Position numbers and translations under genes: made by a program. This document shows, piece by piece, positions 8,662 through 17,101 of a stretch of 64,000 nucleotides of DNA; position 1 is the first letter of the stretch, and every line of letters begins with the position of its first letter. Location: NCBI RefSeq assembly GCF_000332115.1, contig NC_020156.1, positions 1,240,001-1,304,000 of the forward strand. The letters are read 5' to 3'. The DNA comes from Nonlabens dokdonensis DSW-6 (lineage in GTDB: Bacteria > Bacteroidota > Bacteroidia > Flavobacteriales > Flavobacteriaceae). The notes under the pieces are model-generated. The model had not been told where the DNA came from. It did not search any database and saw only the letters and a list, made by a program, of their open reading frames with translations.

Positions 8662-9465
8662 TTACACCTTTTCACTCAAATATTTCCAGTACCTTTTAGG
8701 AACATGTTGCAAATGCAACTTCATGTTTTTACGAGACTTGATATTGGTACTTTTGAAGTATTGATTCCATAAATCTTTGTAGTTGTTCTCGCTTTCGCGA
8801 AAGCTACCAGAAACTACTACTTCTTCACCTTTTTCAGAAACTGTAGTGTTTAAAATGCCTCGCTGGCTTTTAGGTTTATCAAATTCAATTTGCACTTCTT
8901 GAACTGAGTTGAGATCATAACTAATTCCAAAATCACGTTTGAGATCATAAATCACCCATTTCTGGTCGGCATAGCGGTTTTTAAAATGATTAGCTATAAG
9001 TGGCAATACATTAAAATCAGGTTCCACATTTGCATAATAGATTTCTTCATCGATCATATGAAATCTCACGAAAGCCTCCATACGGTGTTTCTCACGACCT
9101 ACCATTTTTGCTGCCTGTGTAATCTTTAAAACAGTTGTATTTCCATAATCACCACTTGGTGCTTTTTGATTTTCGAAGGTGATTTTTAAGTATTCGTAGA
9201 TGGTATTCTCTATTCCGATGATCTCACTCAAAAACGCTCTGTAAATTTGTCTAGAATCATTCTTACTACATAATGAGGTAAATCGTTTCCATACACGTTC
9301 TGCCTTTTCTGCATCGGTAATAACATCCATCGTACCACCAAAAAGATCTTTCTGTTCCTGCGATGCTTTTGCGATAATAGGCAGTTTTACTTTATGATCG
9401 TAAATAATGAAAATAGCAGTCATTAATCCATTAAAACTACCATCGTATAACAGAGTAAGTGTCAT
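8662..9465 (-). CDS. DUF4130 / TIGR03915-type putative DNA repair protein
   Basis: The 267-residue protein resembles the TIGR03915 family (DUF4130), which usually sits next to a specific radical-SAM DNA repair protein. Family features are the N-terminal YDGSFNGLMTAIF and the C-terminal block KLHLQHVPKRYWKYL. Its start overlaps the stop of the radical-SAM gene by four bases, so the two are coupled. A palindrome copy at 8791-8804 falls in the C-terminal third (frame FRES). Biochemical activity of the family is not established as far as I know; uracil-DNA-glycosylase-like links have been proposed from context. The role in DNA repair is inferred from its fixed partner and the surrounding polymerase genes. 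Confidence 0.8.
   Translation of the reverse strand: MTLTLLYDGSFNGLMTAIFIIYDHKVKLPIIAKASQEQKDLFGGTMDVITDAEKAERVWKRFTSLCSKNDSRQIYRAFLSEIIGIENTIYEYLKITFENQKAPSGDYGNTTVLKITQAAKMVGREKHRMEAFVRFHMIDEEIYYANVEPDFNVLPLIANHFKNRYADQKWVIYDLKRDFGISYDLNSVQEVQIEFDKPKSQRGILNTTVSEKGEEVVVSGSFRESENNYKDLWNQYFKSTNIKSRKNMKLHLQHVPKRYWKYLSEKV
8791..8804. repeat. Dispersed palindrome copy (14-bp core)
   Basis: GCTTTCGCGAAAGC inside the DUF4130 gene, read as FRES. The outer bases are not symmetrical here (C on the left, T on the right). Confidence 0.85.
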
Positions 9466-10724
9466 GAAAAGAGGCTTAATTGATTACTAAAGTTCTTATG
9501 GTATTTGCTGGTAGAATTGATCATGATCAGGTCCTTAATTTTTGAACTAGTCAGATCTCGAGATTCAAACTCTCTAGAATCGCACGTAATAAAATATTTA
9601 GATCGATTCATAGAAATACCTATGGCTTTTAAATGTTCCCAATTCAGTTTTCTATAACGTCTAGCACTTAAAATCTTTCCTACAGACTTCATTCCTATCC
9701 CAGGTACGCGAGCCAGCATGCGCTTATCGGCCCGATTAATATCTATAGGAAATTGATCTAGATTGCGCAGCGCCCATGAAAGTTTTGGGTCTATATCCAT
9801 ATCTAGATTTTGATGCGTATCATTAAGAATCTCTCTCACGTCAAAACCATAAAAACGCAGCAACCAGTCCGTTTGATACAGTCTATTTTCTCGCATCATA
9901 GGTACTTCTGTTCCTATGGCTGGCAAACGTGAATCCTCTGCCACAGGAATATAACCAGAATAATACACGCGCTTCATAGAAAACTTGTTGTAAAAAAAGT
10001 TTGCACTATACATAATATCACGATCACTTTCTCCGGTAGCGCCAACGATCATTTGGGTACTTTGACCTGCCGGTGCATAAATAGGCGTGCTTTTAATCAG
10101 CTTCTTTTCTGACTTATAAATCTGAATCGACTTTTGCACTGCTTTCATAGGCTGGATAAAGTCTTTGTGATCTTTATCTGGCGCGAGTAGTTTTAATCCA
10201 GCTTTTGTAGGAATCTCGATATTCACTGATAAACGGTCTGCATAGAGTCCAGCTTCTTGCATTAATTCATCGCTTGCTCCAGGAATAGATTTCAAGTGGA
10301 TATATCCATTAAAATTCTCTTCTTCACGTAGTTTTTTGGCTACTCGTATCAAACGTTCCATAGTGGCGTCTGGACTTTTAAAAATTCCAGAACTAAGAAA
10401 CAAGCCTTCTATATAATTACGCCTATAAAAATTAATCGTCAGGTCTACTACCTCTTGAACTGTAAATGCCGCACGTTTGATATCGTTAGACTTCCTAGTC
10501 ACACAATACGCACAGTCAAAGATGCAAACGTTAGTCAGCAAGATTTTAAGCAGTGACACACAACGACCATCTTCTGTATAAGAATGACATATTCCCATAC
10601 CGCTAGAGTCGCCTAGACCTTTATTCTTATTCGTTCTTTTACTACCACTGCTGCTACAACTTACATCATATTTTGCAGCATCAGCCAGTATTTCTAATTT
10701 CTCTTTTATTCTCTCGTAGTTCAT
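9462..10724 (-). CDS. Radical-SAM DNA modification/repair protein (TIGR03916 type)
   Basis: This 420-residue protein has a CxxxCxxC cluster (CIFDCAYC) that binds the SAM-cleaving iron-sulfur centre, preceded by further cysteines (GICHSY..GRC). A C-terminal helix-hairpin-helix (RVPGIGMKSVGKILSARR) suggests DNA binding. It matches the TIGR03916 family that always seems to pair with TIGR03915, here overlapping by four bases. I start it at MNYERI (10724) because the longer frame to 10766 runs through a hairpin repeat (10731-10748). The substrate is unknown. It follows dnaE2 with a 116-base gap and may share its transcript. Confidence 0.85.
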   Translation of the reverse strand: MNYERIKEKLEILADAAKYDVSCSSSGSKRTNKNKGLGDSSGMGICHSYTEDGRCVSLLKILLTNVCIFDCAYCVTRKSNDIKRAAFTVQEVVDLTINFYRRNYIEGLFLSSGIFKSPDATMERLIRVAKKLREEENFNGYIHLKSIPGASDELMQEAGLYADRLSVNIEIPTKAGLKLLAPDKDHKDFIQPMKAVQKSIQIYKSEKKLIKSTPIYAPAGQSTQMIVGATGESDRDIMYSANFFYNKFSMKRVYYSGYIPVAEDSRLPAIGTEVPMMRENRLYQTDWLLRFYGFDVREILNDTHQNLDMDIDPKLSWALRNLDQFPIDINRADKRMLARVPGIGMKSVGKILSARRYRKLNWEHLKAIGISMNRSKYFITCDSREFESRDLTSSKIKDLIMINSTSKYHKNFSNQLSLFS

Positions 10725-10730
10725 ATTCAT

Positions 10731-10748
10731 CATCCGCGCAGGCGGATG
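10731..10748. repeat. REP-like hairpin before the radical-SAM start
   Basis: Arms CATCCGC and GCGGATG surround GCAG. The loop and GC-rich arms resemble the hairpins at 15452-15469 and 15650-15675. It lies just upstream of the chosen start codon. Confidence 0.65.
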
Positions 10749-10793
10749 TCTCATTAAATTAAGCACCTACACCAGATGCAAATCACTTTCCTT

Positions 10794-10819
10794 GTCATGC
10801 CGCTGCATAGTGGCATCGG
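10794..10819. repeat. REP-like hairpin, GTCATKCCGCTG family, copy 1
   Basis: The arms ATGCCGCT and AGTGGCAT pair around GCAT with one wobble position. Flanking GTC and CGG match the copies at 15507-15532 and 15650-15675. It lies between dnaE2 and the radical-SAM gene. Confidence 0.65.
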
Positions 10820-10840
10820 CTAGTTTTATCTTAGAGCTTA

Positions 10841-13800
10841 TTAACCTGGCTTACTCGATTTTCTTCCTCCACCAGGTTGATGAATCGCTCCAGTTTCAAG
10901 CGATAATTCTGGGTTGCGTCTACCATTTCCATTTCCCATACGCCGATCTCGCAAACTGGCTTGTTTATCGAGTCGCTGCATCGTTTGTGGATTCTCCTCT
11001 GCATAGCGAGGATCTTGAATGTAATCTGCTTTTTTCATGTCTTGTACCTCTATTGAATAGAAATCAAATTCTTCTACTACCTTTCCATAAATCATGTAAA
11101 TACCGCTTCCGCGAAAAGTAATTTTTGCAGCCACCGGTGGAAACATAACCGTATCAAAAAACTCACCTCGATGGTCTAGAAATGTGCCGAATTGCATGCG
11201 CTTTCCTTTGGCGGTATTGGTAGTTTTGATATTCACCACATAACCATAAATCAAAATCATCTTATTATTATAATCCATCATTTCTTTACGACCTAGCTGG
11301 TTCTTAGGCGGCTCTGTCAATAAATCAAAATGAGAACATAATGGAAAGCCTAATAATTCAAATTGCTCAAAAGCCAGTTCTTCCTTTGTTGTAGCGAGTT
11401 TTGGGATTTCTACATGTCTGTGATTTGGTACAAAAAGTTTGCTTTGCAATACTTTTTTAGGTGTTTTATCCAGCTTATAATGCGCTTGCCACAACAGCTC
11501 ATACCGATCGGTATTTGTGAATCTGAAGGCGTCAATTCGTATCAAAATAGAAAGCTGCTCGATACTAATAAGTACACGATTAATAAAATCTTCTAATGAT
11601 AAAAACCACCCATTTCTATCACGCTCTTCTACAATCCTGAGAATGGTACGACGCTCTAATTCTTTTAAATAACTCAGTGCGATATAAATAGTTTTACCCT
11701 TTATAATGCAGGCAAGATCACTGTTATTAATACATGGCGCTTCTATAATACCACCACACATTCTAGCCTCATGAACATATAATTCTGGTTTATAAAAACC
11801 ACCGCCATTGTTAAGTGTTGCGGTCATGTATTCTAGCGGGAAATATCGTTTTAAATACAAACTCTGGTAACTTTCTACGGCGTAGGATGCAGAGTGACCT
11901 TTCGCGAAAGCGTAACCAGCAAAACTTTTGATCTGGTTCCATATTTCTCTAGATTCTGCTGGGTCATAACCTTCTTTTAAACAGTTATTAAAATAATTAT
12001 CCTCTACTTTTTGAAACTCTTCTCGAGAACGGTACTTACCACTCATCCCACGACGCAATACATCTGCCTCGCCAAGATCCAGTTTTGCATAATTATGAGC
12101 GACCTTGATCACATCTTCTTGATACACCATGATACCATAGGTTTCTGGCATAATACTTTGCATGATAGGATGTGCCTCTTTGCGCTTTTCTGGATAGCGC
12201 GTGCGTAGAATAAACTCGCGCATCATCCCACTTTGTGCGACACCAGGACGTATTACCGAGCTGGCAGCAACCAGGCCTATATAGTCGTCTGTTGCAAGTT
12301 TACTAAGCAACATTCTCATAGCTGGCGACTCGATATAAAAACAACCGATGCACTTTGCTTGTGAGATCATTTTATTGATGCTCTCATCTTTCATGAACTT
12401 TTTCACGTCGTTATGAACGTCCATAATCTGTGCATCTGGTTGATTGTGTTTTACAATCTCTATCGCATCACGTATTTTTCCTAGACCACGCTGCGCGAGA
12501 ATGTCAAATTTGTGAATTCCAGCGTCCTCAGCAATATGCATGTCAAATTGTACCGTACGGTAACCTTTAGGCGGCAAACTGGTAGCACTGTAGCAATGAA
12601 TAGGCTTATCGGTAATGAGAATCCCGCCAGCGTGAATACTGGTATAATTAGGCATTCCATGAATGAGGTTGCTGTATTTAAGTACCAGATCATGCATTTG
12701 ATCTTTTTCATGCGCTCGCAACTGACCGCTGGTGAGTTTATCAATTTCTTCTTTAGGAAGTCCAAACACCTTTCCTAACTCACGCATCACAGCACGCACT
12801 TGAAACGTATTGTAAGTAGCGAGTAACGCTACATTATCAAATCGGTCAAATATAAACCTAGTAATATCTTCCCGATCATCCCAAGAGAAATCAATATCAA
12901 AATCTGGCGGACTCGTTCTATAATCATTGATAAACCGCTCAAAATATAAATCCAGATCAATAGGATCTACTTCTGTAATACGCAGTAGATAAGCAAGAAT
13001 ACTATTTGCTCCACTACCACGACCTACATAAAAATAACCTTGCTCACGAGCGTAAGCACAAATTTGCCAATTGATCAAAAAGTAAGCAACAAATCCTTTT
13101 TTCTGGACGATTCCTAACTCCTTTTCTATACGCGCATAGACGTCTTTTTTATCCTCAACTTCTGCATAGCGATGCTCGACTCCTTCATAGGCAAGTCTTT
13201 TAAGCTCTTTAAAATCGGCAGCCTCATCTGTAGTAAATACACGCTGATTTTCATTGAGTTGTGCATTCTCAAAATTAAAATTAATCGAACATTGCTCAAG
13301 TAATTTATTAGTATTCTCAATAATATGAGGATAGGCTTCAAAAGCTTTTTCTAATTGATCCACTGGAATCATTTGATGCTCCATTTTACCTTGTTGCTCT
13401 TCTGGCAACTGACTTAAAAGAATATTGAGATCGATACAACGCAACAAACGGTGTGCATTAAAATCACGCTTGTTTCTAAAAGTGGTAGTCTGAAGAACGA
13501 CTAGTTTACCCTCCATTTTTACATACTCGGTAAAAGGAAGCTTGCGCAAACTTGTTAGAGAAATTCCTATGTATTCGCTTTCGCGAAAGCGAGATACCTC
13601 CAACTCTTTAATACGTTCTAATGGATAGATCACAAATGCGTTCTCAAATGCAGGCGCACGATCTGGTAATGGTATTTTATTTTCTAAGTAGTGCGATAAA
13701 AACTCATTCAGCTCTTGAAAACCTTTGTTGTTTTTTGCAATTCCTACATACAATTGTTGATGCTCATTTCTGAAATCTATACCTATGACGCCATGTAGCT

Positions 13801-13963
13801 TATGCTTTGTGCAAAGTCTTATAAAGTTGAGACAAGCGCTGGTATTATTAATATCGGTAAGTACGATGGTGTTCAACCCATTTTGTTGCGCTAGCAAAAG
13901 CAGCTCCTTCTCATCATAAGTGCCGTAGCGCAAAGAATAATATGTATGATTGTTTAAATACAA
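10841..13963 (-). CDS. dnaE2: Second DNA polymerase III alpha subunit (DnaE2-like), probable TTG start
   Basis: At 1040 residues from the chosen start, the protein is the shorter DnaE type that accompanies error-prone repair genes. Order of domains: PHP (residues 1 to about 200, beginning YLNNHTYYSLRYG), polymerase core with the PPDFDID acidic motif, a GYAFAKGHSASYA motif, helix-hairpin-helix, and a C-terminal OB fold. I start it at TTG 13961-13963 because the family's N-terminus begins exactly there and no Met occurs in the following 80 residues. Longer frames run through 19 octamer repeats. It lies downstream of dinB on the same strand, so the two probably act together in translesion synthesis. 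imuA and imuB are not present in the window. Confidence 0.85.
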   Translation of the reverse strand: MYLNNHTYYSLRYGTYDEKELLLLAQQNGLNTIVLTDINNTSACLNFIRLCTKHKLHGVIGIDFRNEHQQLYVGIAKNNKGFQELNEFLSHYLENKIPLPDRAPAFENAFVIYPLERIKELEVSRFRESEYIGISLTSLRKLPFTEYVKMEGKLVVLQTTTFRNKRDFNAHRLLRCIDLNILLSQLPEEQQGKMEHQMIPVDQLEKAFEAYPHIIENTNKLLEQCSINFNFENAQLNENQRVFTTDEAADFKELKRLAYEGVEHRYAEVEDKKDVYARIEKELGIVQKKGFVAYFLINWQICAYAREQGYFYVGRGSGANSILAYLLRITEVDPIDLDLYFERFINDYRTSPPDFDIDFSWDDREDITRFIFDRFDNVALLATYNTFQVRAVMRELGKVFGLPKEEIDKLTSGQLRAHEKDQMHDLVLKYSNLIHGMPNYTSIHAGGILITDKPIHCYSATSLPPKGYRTVQFDMHIAEDAGIHKFDILAQRGLGKIRDAIEIVKHNQPDAQIMDVHNDVKKFMKDESINKMISQAKCIGCFYIESPAMRMLLSKLATDDYIGLVAASSVIRPGVAQSGMMREFILRTRYPEKRKEAHPIMQSIMPETYGIMVYQEDVIKVAHNYAKLDLGEADVLRRGMSGKYRSREEFQKVEDNYFNNCLKEGYDPAESREIWNQIKSFAGYAFAKGHSASYAVESYQSLYLKRYFPLEYMTATLNNGGGFYKPELYVHEARMCGGIIEAPCINNSDLACIIKGKTIYIALSYLKELERRTILRIVEERDRNGWFLSLEDFINRVLISIEQLSILIRIDAFRFTNTDRYELLWQAHYKLDKTPKKVLQSKLFVPNHRHVEIPKLATTKEELAFEQFELLGFPLCSHFDLLTEPPKNQLGRKEMMDYNNKMILIYGYVVNIKTTNTAKGKRMQFGTFLDHRGEFFDTVMFPPVAAKITFRGSGIYMIYGKVVEEFDFYSIEVQDMKKADYIQDPRYAEENPQTMQRLDKQASLRDRRMGNGNGRRNPELSLETGAIHQPGGGRKSSKPG
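11104..11118. repeat. Dispersed palindrome, degenerate copy
   Basis: CGCTTCCGCGAAAAG in dnaE2 resembles the palindrome consensus but carries at least two changes. It is a weak match and could be chance. Confidence 0.35.
11899..11910. repeat. Dispersed palindrome copy (12-bp core)
   Basis: CTTTCGCGAAAG inside dnaE2, coding AFAKG within the conserved FAKGHSASYA motif, so selection on the protein may also explain the sequence here. Confidence 0.75.
13576..13591. repeat. Dispersed palindrome copy (perfect)
   Basis: CGCTTTCGCGAAAGCG in the PHP region of dnaE2, read as RFRES; one further base pair on each side is also symmetrical. Confidence 0.9.
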
Positions 13964-13968
13964 ATGTG

Positions 13969-14123
13969 TTTGTGAGTTTGTGAGTTTGTGAGTTTGTGAG
14001 TTTGTGAGTTTGTGAGTTTGTGAGTTTGTGAGTTTGTGAGTTTGTGAGTTTGTGAGTTTGTGAGTTTGTGAGTTTGTGAGTTTGTGAGTTTGTGAGTTTG
14101 TGAGTTTGTGAGTTTGTGAGTTT
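13969..14123. repeat. Octamer tandem repeat, 19 copies, at the 5' end of dnaE2
   Basis: Nineteen perfect copies of TTTGTGAG (13969-14120) plus a partial unit lie directly upstream of the TTG start of dnaE2, only five bases away. All three frames read through as the same Asn-Ser-Gln-Thr-His-Lys-Leu-Thr peptide. With 18 copies instead of 19, the ATG at 14175 would be in frame with dnaE2. Copy-number change could thus alter leader length or add an N-terminal extension. Confidence 0.9.
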
Positions 14124-14125
14124 TC

Positions 14126-14164
14126 CAATTTATTGTTGCGGACTTTGTCCGCAACAATAAATTG
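14126..14164. repeat. REP-like hairpin, 18-bp perfect arms
   Basis: CAATTTATTGTTGCGGAC, a TTT loop and the exact reverse complement form a strong hairpin between dinB and dnaE2. The core TGCGGAC/GTCCGCA is shared with the palindrome at 3373-3408. It could attenuate transcription from dinB into dnaE2. Confidence 0.8.
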
Positions 14165-14227
14165 TCATTTGACATGCTGTTTCCATTCGCTATTTTTTAA
14201 ATTTTACCTCATACCTCATGCCTAAAA

Positions 14228-15445
14228 TCACTGTTTGCGATGCGCTAGCACGACAGGTGGCAAACCGTTAAAAGGATTATGCATTCTACCTATGGTTTTT
14301 GCTTCCATTCCGGCTGCTCTAACGACGGTTCTATCTCCATACTTCTCTCTTATTTTATCTAATGCATTATATAAATTTATGGCTTGCTCGCTATCGTCAA
14401 AAAGGTTGATCTGGTAATTACCACTAACAATATGTGAAAACCTGATTCCTATCAATCGTATCAATAATCTGCGTTGAAAAAGTTTGTCAAATAACTCCAG
14501 AATACGCGGAATCAAAATATGATCTGCACTGCAGTAAGGAATGCGCATTTGCTTGCTGTAGGTATTAAAATCTGAGTAACGTATTTTTACATTAATACAT
14601 GCAGTAAGTTTATCACCACGTCTCAATTGATACGCAAGATTTTCAGTCATTGCAATGAGAATAGACTTTAACTTTTTTATATCTATGGTGTCTTTATCAA
14701 AAGTTCGCTCAGTAGATATAGACTTGCGTTCATTAAAAGCCACGACAGGACGATTATCTACACCTTGCGCACGCTGCCATATCAAAGAGCCGTTTTTACC
14801 TAAAACGTTTATCATCATTTCTTGCGGCATTTCTTGAACGGTATGAATTTTTTTAATTCCTAGATGCCTTAAAGTTTGATAGGTCTTATCACCTACTTGC
14901 GGAATCTTCTTGATAGAAAGTGGTGCGAGAAAACTTTTTTCAGTCCCATAATCGATAAGTAATTGATTATTAGGCTTTGCCTCGCCAGTAGCAATTTTAG
15001 AAACTACTTTATTAATAGAAAGGCCGAAGGAAATAGGAAGTCCTGTTTCTTTGATAATCTTGTTGCGCATCTCTGTAGCAAACTTATAGCAGCCATAAAA
15101 GCGGTCCATTCCTGTAAGATCTGCATAGAACTCGTCGATACTAGATTTTTCAAATAATGGAGTTTGCTCTTTAATGATCTCAGTTACCTCATCAGAATGT
15201 TTTGAATAGGTTCCTGCGTTTCCACGTATTACAACCGCTTCTGGACATAACTGACGGGCCAATTTCATAGACATGCCGCTATGCACACCATAACCACGCG
15301 TCTCATAACTACAAGCCGCTACGACACCACGGTCACTAGTTCCACCTACAAGAAGTGGTCTAGCTTTAAGTCGTGAGTCGATCTTCCTTTCTACAGAAAC
15401 GTAGAAAGTATCGAGGTCCAGGTGCATGATGTGTTTATCGTTCAT
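14228..15445 (-). CDS. dinB: DNA polymerase IV (Y-family)
   Basis: This 405-residue Y-family polymerase performs translesion synthesis past damaged bases. The first metal-binding motif is at HLDLDTFYVSVE near the start, and the second catalytic pair is SSIDEFYADL around residues 102-111. The fingers/palm region and a helix-hairpin-helix (KKIPQVGDKTYQTLRHLGI) follow, with a little-finger domain at the end. The N-terminal MNDKHIMHLD fits the family. It precedes dnaE2 on the same strand with a 264-base gap filled by repeats. Upstream lies a 516-base repeat-rich gap, which must contain its promoter. No copy of the TGGAA-N3-TTCCA operator is visible there. Confidence 0.93.
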   Translation of the reverse strand: MNDKHIMHLDLDTFYVSVERKIDSRLKARPLLVGGTSDRGVVAACSYETRGYGVHSGMSMKLARQLCPEAVVIRGNAGTYSKHSDEVTEIIKEQTPLFEKSSIDEFYADLTGMDRFYGCYKFATEMRNKIIKETGLPISFGLSINKVVSKIATGEAKPNNQLLIDYGTEKSFLAPLSIKKIPQVGDKTYQTLRHLGIKKIHTVQEMPQEMMINVLGKNGSLIWQRAQGVDNRPVVAFNERKSISTERTFDKDTIDIKKLKSILIAMTENLAYQLRRGDKLTACINVKIRYSDFNTYSKQMRIPYCSADHILIPRILELFDKLFQRRLLIRLIGIRFSHIVSGNYQINLFDDSEQAINLYNALDKIREKYGDRTVVRAAGMEAKTIGRMHNPFNGLPPVVLAHRKQ

Positions 15446-15451
15446 AATATT

Positions 15452-15469
15452 TTCCTGTGTAGGCAGGAA
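15452..15469. repeat. Short hairpin immediately upstream of dinB
   Basis: Arms TTCCTG and CAGGAA surround TGTAGG. It begins seven bases from the dinB start. It resembles the common flavobacterial hairpin with a CCTG..CAGG stem; operator or REP-like function cannot be decided. Confidence 0.5.
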
Positions 15470-15481
15470 TCTGTTTTATAG

Positions 15482-15500
15482 AATTAAAATCCTTTTAATT
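15482..15500. promoter_or_regulatory. AT-rich inverted repeat upstream of dinB
   Basis: AATTAAAA and TTTTAATT are separated by TCC. It lies 37 bases upstream of the dinB start and could be a regulatory site for dinB, but AT-rich repeats occur by chance. Confidence 0.3.
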
Positions 15501-15506
15501 TTATCT

Positions 15507-15532
15507 GTCATTCCGCTGTAGAGCAGAATCGG
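15507..15532. repeat. REP-like hairpin, GTCATKCCGCTG family, copy 2
   Basis: GTCATTCCGCTG is followed by TAGAGCAGAATCGG. It has one mismatch against the perfect copy at 15650-15675. Confidence 0.65.
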
Positions 15533-15649
15533 TTTGTTTTATCTCGATCTTAATTACAATCTCGATAGATGTTGTATTTTTTATTTCAAATCGTTTTTGA
15601 CACTTCGATAAACTCAGCGCATCGCTATCGCTCAAACTAACACTGGTTT

Positions 15650-15675
15650 GTCATTCCGCTGCAGAGCGGAATCGG
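15650..15675. repeat. REP-like hairpin, GTCATKCCGCTG family, copy 3
   Basis: ATTCCGCT and AGCGGAAT are perfectly complementary around GCAG, with GTC before and CGG after. Three copies in this island point to a dispersed repeat. Between copies 2 and 3 (15533-15649) I see no gene. Confidence 0.75.
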
Positions 15676-15729
15676 TCTGTTATTTCTCGAGATCATGTAG
15701 ATTCTTGATCAATTATGGTTTATGACTAA

Positions 15730-15800
15730 AACCTGTGAGGTTGCCCACAAGCTTTTTACTCTACTTCCTAACTTTTACAATGGGCGAAACCTCACAGGTT
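15730..15800. repeat. Long inverted repeat (AACCTGTGAGGTT arms)
   Basis: The arm at 15730-15747 pairs with 15781-15800 apart from a two-base bulge, enclosing 33 bases. The stem shares the CCTCACA..TGTGAGG core with the hairpin at 15894-15923. The stretch 15801-15893 holds no gene that I can support. Confidence 0.7.
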
Positions 15801-15893
15801 AAAACTGCCGCTTTCAAACCCATCTTCATCGGGCTGAGATTGACAATTTGTATTTTAATGATCTGTAATACTATTTTAAAACAAGTGGTCAAA

Positions 15894-15923
15894 AAACCTC
15901 ACAAGATTATTCTTGTGAGGTTT
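15894..15923 (-). terminator. Hairpin, likely terminator of the SRAP operon
   Basis: AAACCTCACAAGA, loop TTAT and the exact complement form a 13-bp stem, 38 bases after the last gene of the operon (minus strand). A short A/T tract flanks it. It may instead be a member of the same repeat family as 15730-15800. Confidence 0.5.
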
Positions 15924-15961
15924 AAGGCTAACTCGCTTTATATTTTATGTATTCCTAAGAG

Positions 15962-16273
15962 TTAATCTGCCATGTTTTTGATGACTAGATCGTTTACTGT
16001 AGGTTCCATAAAGCTTACAAAGCCTTCTTTTTCAATTTCGTTTTTAAAGTGTATGCCGTTTTGCTGTAATACTTCATGAAGTGTGTGATATACTTTATGA
16101 ATCAGATCTTCGGTTTCGGCCACTTTATCTGACCATGATTTTACTTTATGAACCACTTTCATAGTAGCTTTTTTACTGTTTTGACGAGTGATTACCAGCT
16201 GTTCTACTCGTTGTGCTAGTTCTGTTTTAATAAGTTCTATGTTCATATCTTGATACATTTTAAAATAAAACAA
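15962..16273 (-). CDS. Small hypothetical protein in the SRAP operon
   Basis: This gene codes for up to 103 residues; the start could also be the inner ATG for MYQDMN or MNIEL. The product is charged, helical-looking (ELAQRVEQLVITRQN) and has no signal peptide, membrane segment or recognised motif. Its start overlaps the end of the SRAP gene by 14 bases, so both are probably made from one transcript starting in the operator region at 17102-17199. A role in the damage response is suggested only by this position. Confidence 0.65.
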   Translation of the reverse strand: MFYFKMYQDMNIELIKTELAQRVEQLVITRQNSKKATMKVVHKVKSWSDKVAETEDLIHKVYHTLHEVLQQNGIHFKNEIEKEGFVSFMEPTVNDLVIKNMAD

Positions 16274-17087
16274 ATTGATCTCCTTCTACCAGACGCTCTT
16301 CTCTAATCACATATTCATCTTCCTCGGCAAACTTGAGTCTTTCATAAAGACAGCGATCATAATCTTTGAATAGTTTATCACCAGTAGGTTTTAAAAGCTC
16401 TAATCCGTTTGCCTCTGGCTTTTTGATTTTTTGAGAGATAGGATACGCATTGAATCCTTTAGAGTCAAAAGGCTGCATCATTCTAGTGAGCTCTTGTACA
16501 GAAATATCTGGATTGAGCCATTTTTCTTCATCTGCTCTACTCAATACTACAGGTGCTCTGTGGTGTTCAATTCTTTCTGTCAATCTATTTGCGGCACTAG
16601 TAATAATAGCTACTGTATGATGTAATTCTCCTGTTAATGGATGCTGCCAGGTATCGTGAATTCCAGCAAGAGCAAAAGGACCACGATCACGATTAGGATA
16701 AACGAGGTAAGGCTTGTTGAGCTTTTCTTGCTTTGGACCTTCTATAAAGGCGTCTACAAGAACAAGACAACGTTGCGATTTAATCGCATGACGAAACATA
16801 GGTTTATTAAAAATACCCATTGCTCCTTTATATGTAGTACTATTTTCTGGATTCAAACTTCCTTCACTACGTGCATTAATCATATACGTCTGTTTGTGTG
16901 CCCAGTGAGGTGTATAACCCAAAATAAACATTTGTATATGATTAGGTTGTGCACTCGTGATGACTGGTATTTTATTACCAGCACTGATATTCACGTTTTC
17001 TTGAAGTACGGCACCTTTCGCGAAAGCGGCATTAAAACGCTTTTCTAACTCTACCGCTGGTGTAATTATCGTTGCTCTTCCACACAT
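16260..17087 (-). CDS. SOS response-associated peptidase (SRAP/YedK/HMCES family)
   Basis: The protein shields abasic sites in single-stranded DNA by forming a covalent link through Cys2. I therefore start it at MCGRAT (17087), since the family needs Cys2 exposed after Met removal; the frame extends to 17132 but that would bury it. Other family residues are visible: INARSE (Asn, Arg, Glu), the Glu of DAFIEG, and the His of HHRAPVVL. At 275 residues the length is normal to slightly long. It is transcribed divergently from the S24 repressor, across four operator copies, so repression is very likely. A palindrome copy encodes AAFAKGA near the N-terminus. Confidence 0.92.
   Translation of the reverse strand: MCGRATIITPAVELEKRFNAAFAKGAVLQENVNISAGNKIPVITSAQPNHIQMFILGYTPHWAHKQTYMINARSEGSLNPENSTTYKGAMGIFNKPMFRHAIKSQRCLVLVDAFIEGPKQEKLNKPYLVYPNRDRGPFALAGIHDTWQHPLTGELHHTVAIITSAANRLTERIEHHRAPVVLSRADEEKWLNPDISVQELTRMMQPFDSKGFNAYPISQKIKKPEANGLELLKPTGDKLFKDYDRCLYERLKFAEEDEYVIREERLVEGDQFVLF
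17015..17026. repeat. Dispersed palindrome copy (12-bp core)
   Basis: CTTTCGCGAAAG in the SRAP gene, followed by GCGG; the left outer bases do not match. Confidence 0.75.
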
Positions 17088-17101
17088 AATTATTAGTTTT
17101 A

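Noticed and set aside
10792..11121. Plus-strand frame of 109 codons opposite the dnaE2 3' end
   Set aside because: It is antisense to well-conserved dnaE2 coding sequence and shows no protein-like pattern.
13954..14175. A 73-codon frame made mainly of THKLTNSQ repeats
   Set aside because: It is the out-of-frame reading of the octamer array ahead of dnaE2 and ends in the dnaE2 start region. It is not an independent gene.
15735..15965. Plus-strand frame of 76 codons in the repeat-rich gap
   Set aside because: It begins inside an inverted repeat, has no signal peptide or motif, and lies over hairpins. It is best read as non-coding repeat DNA.
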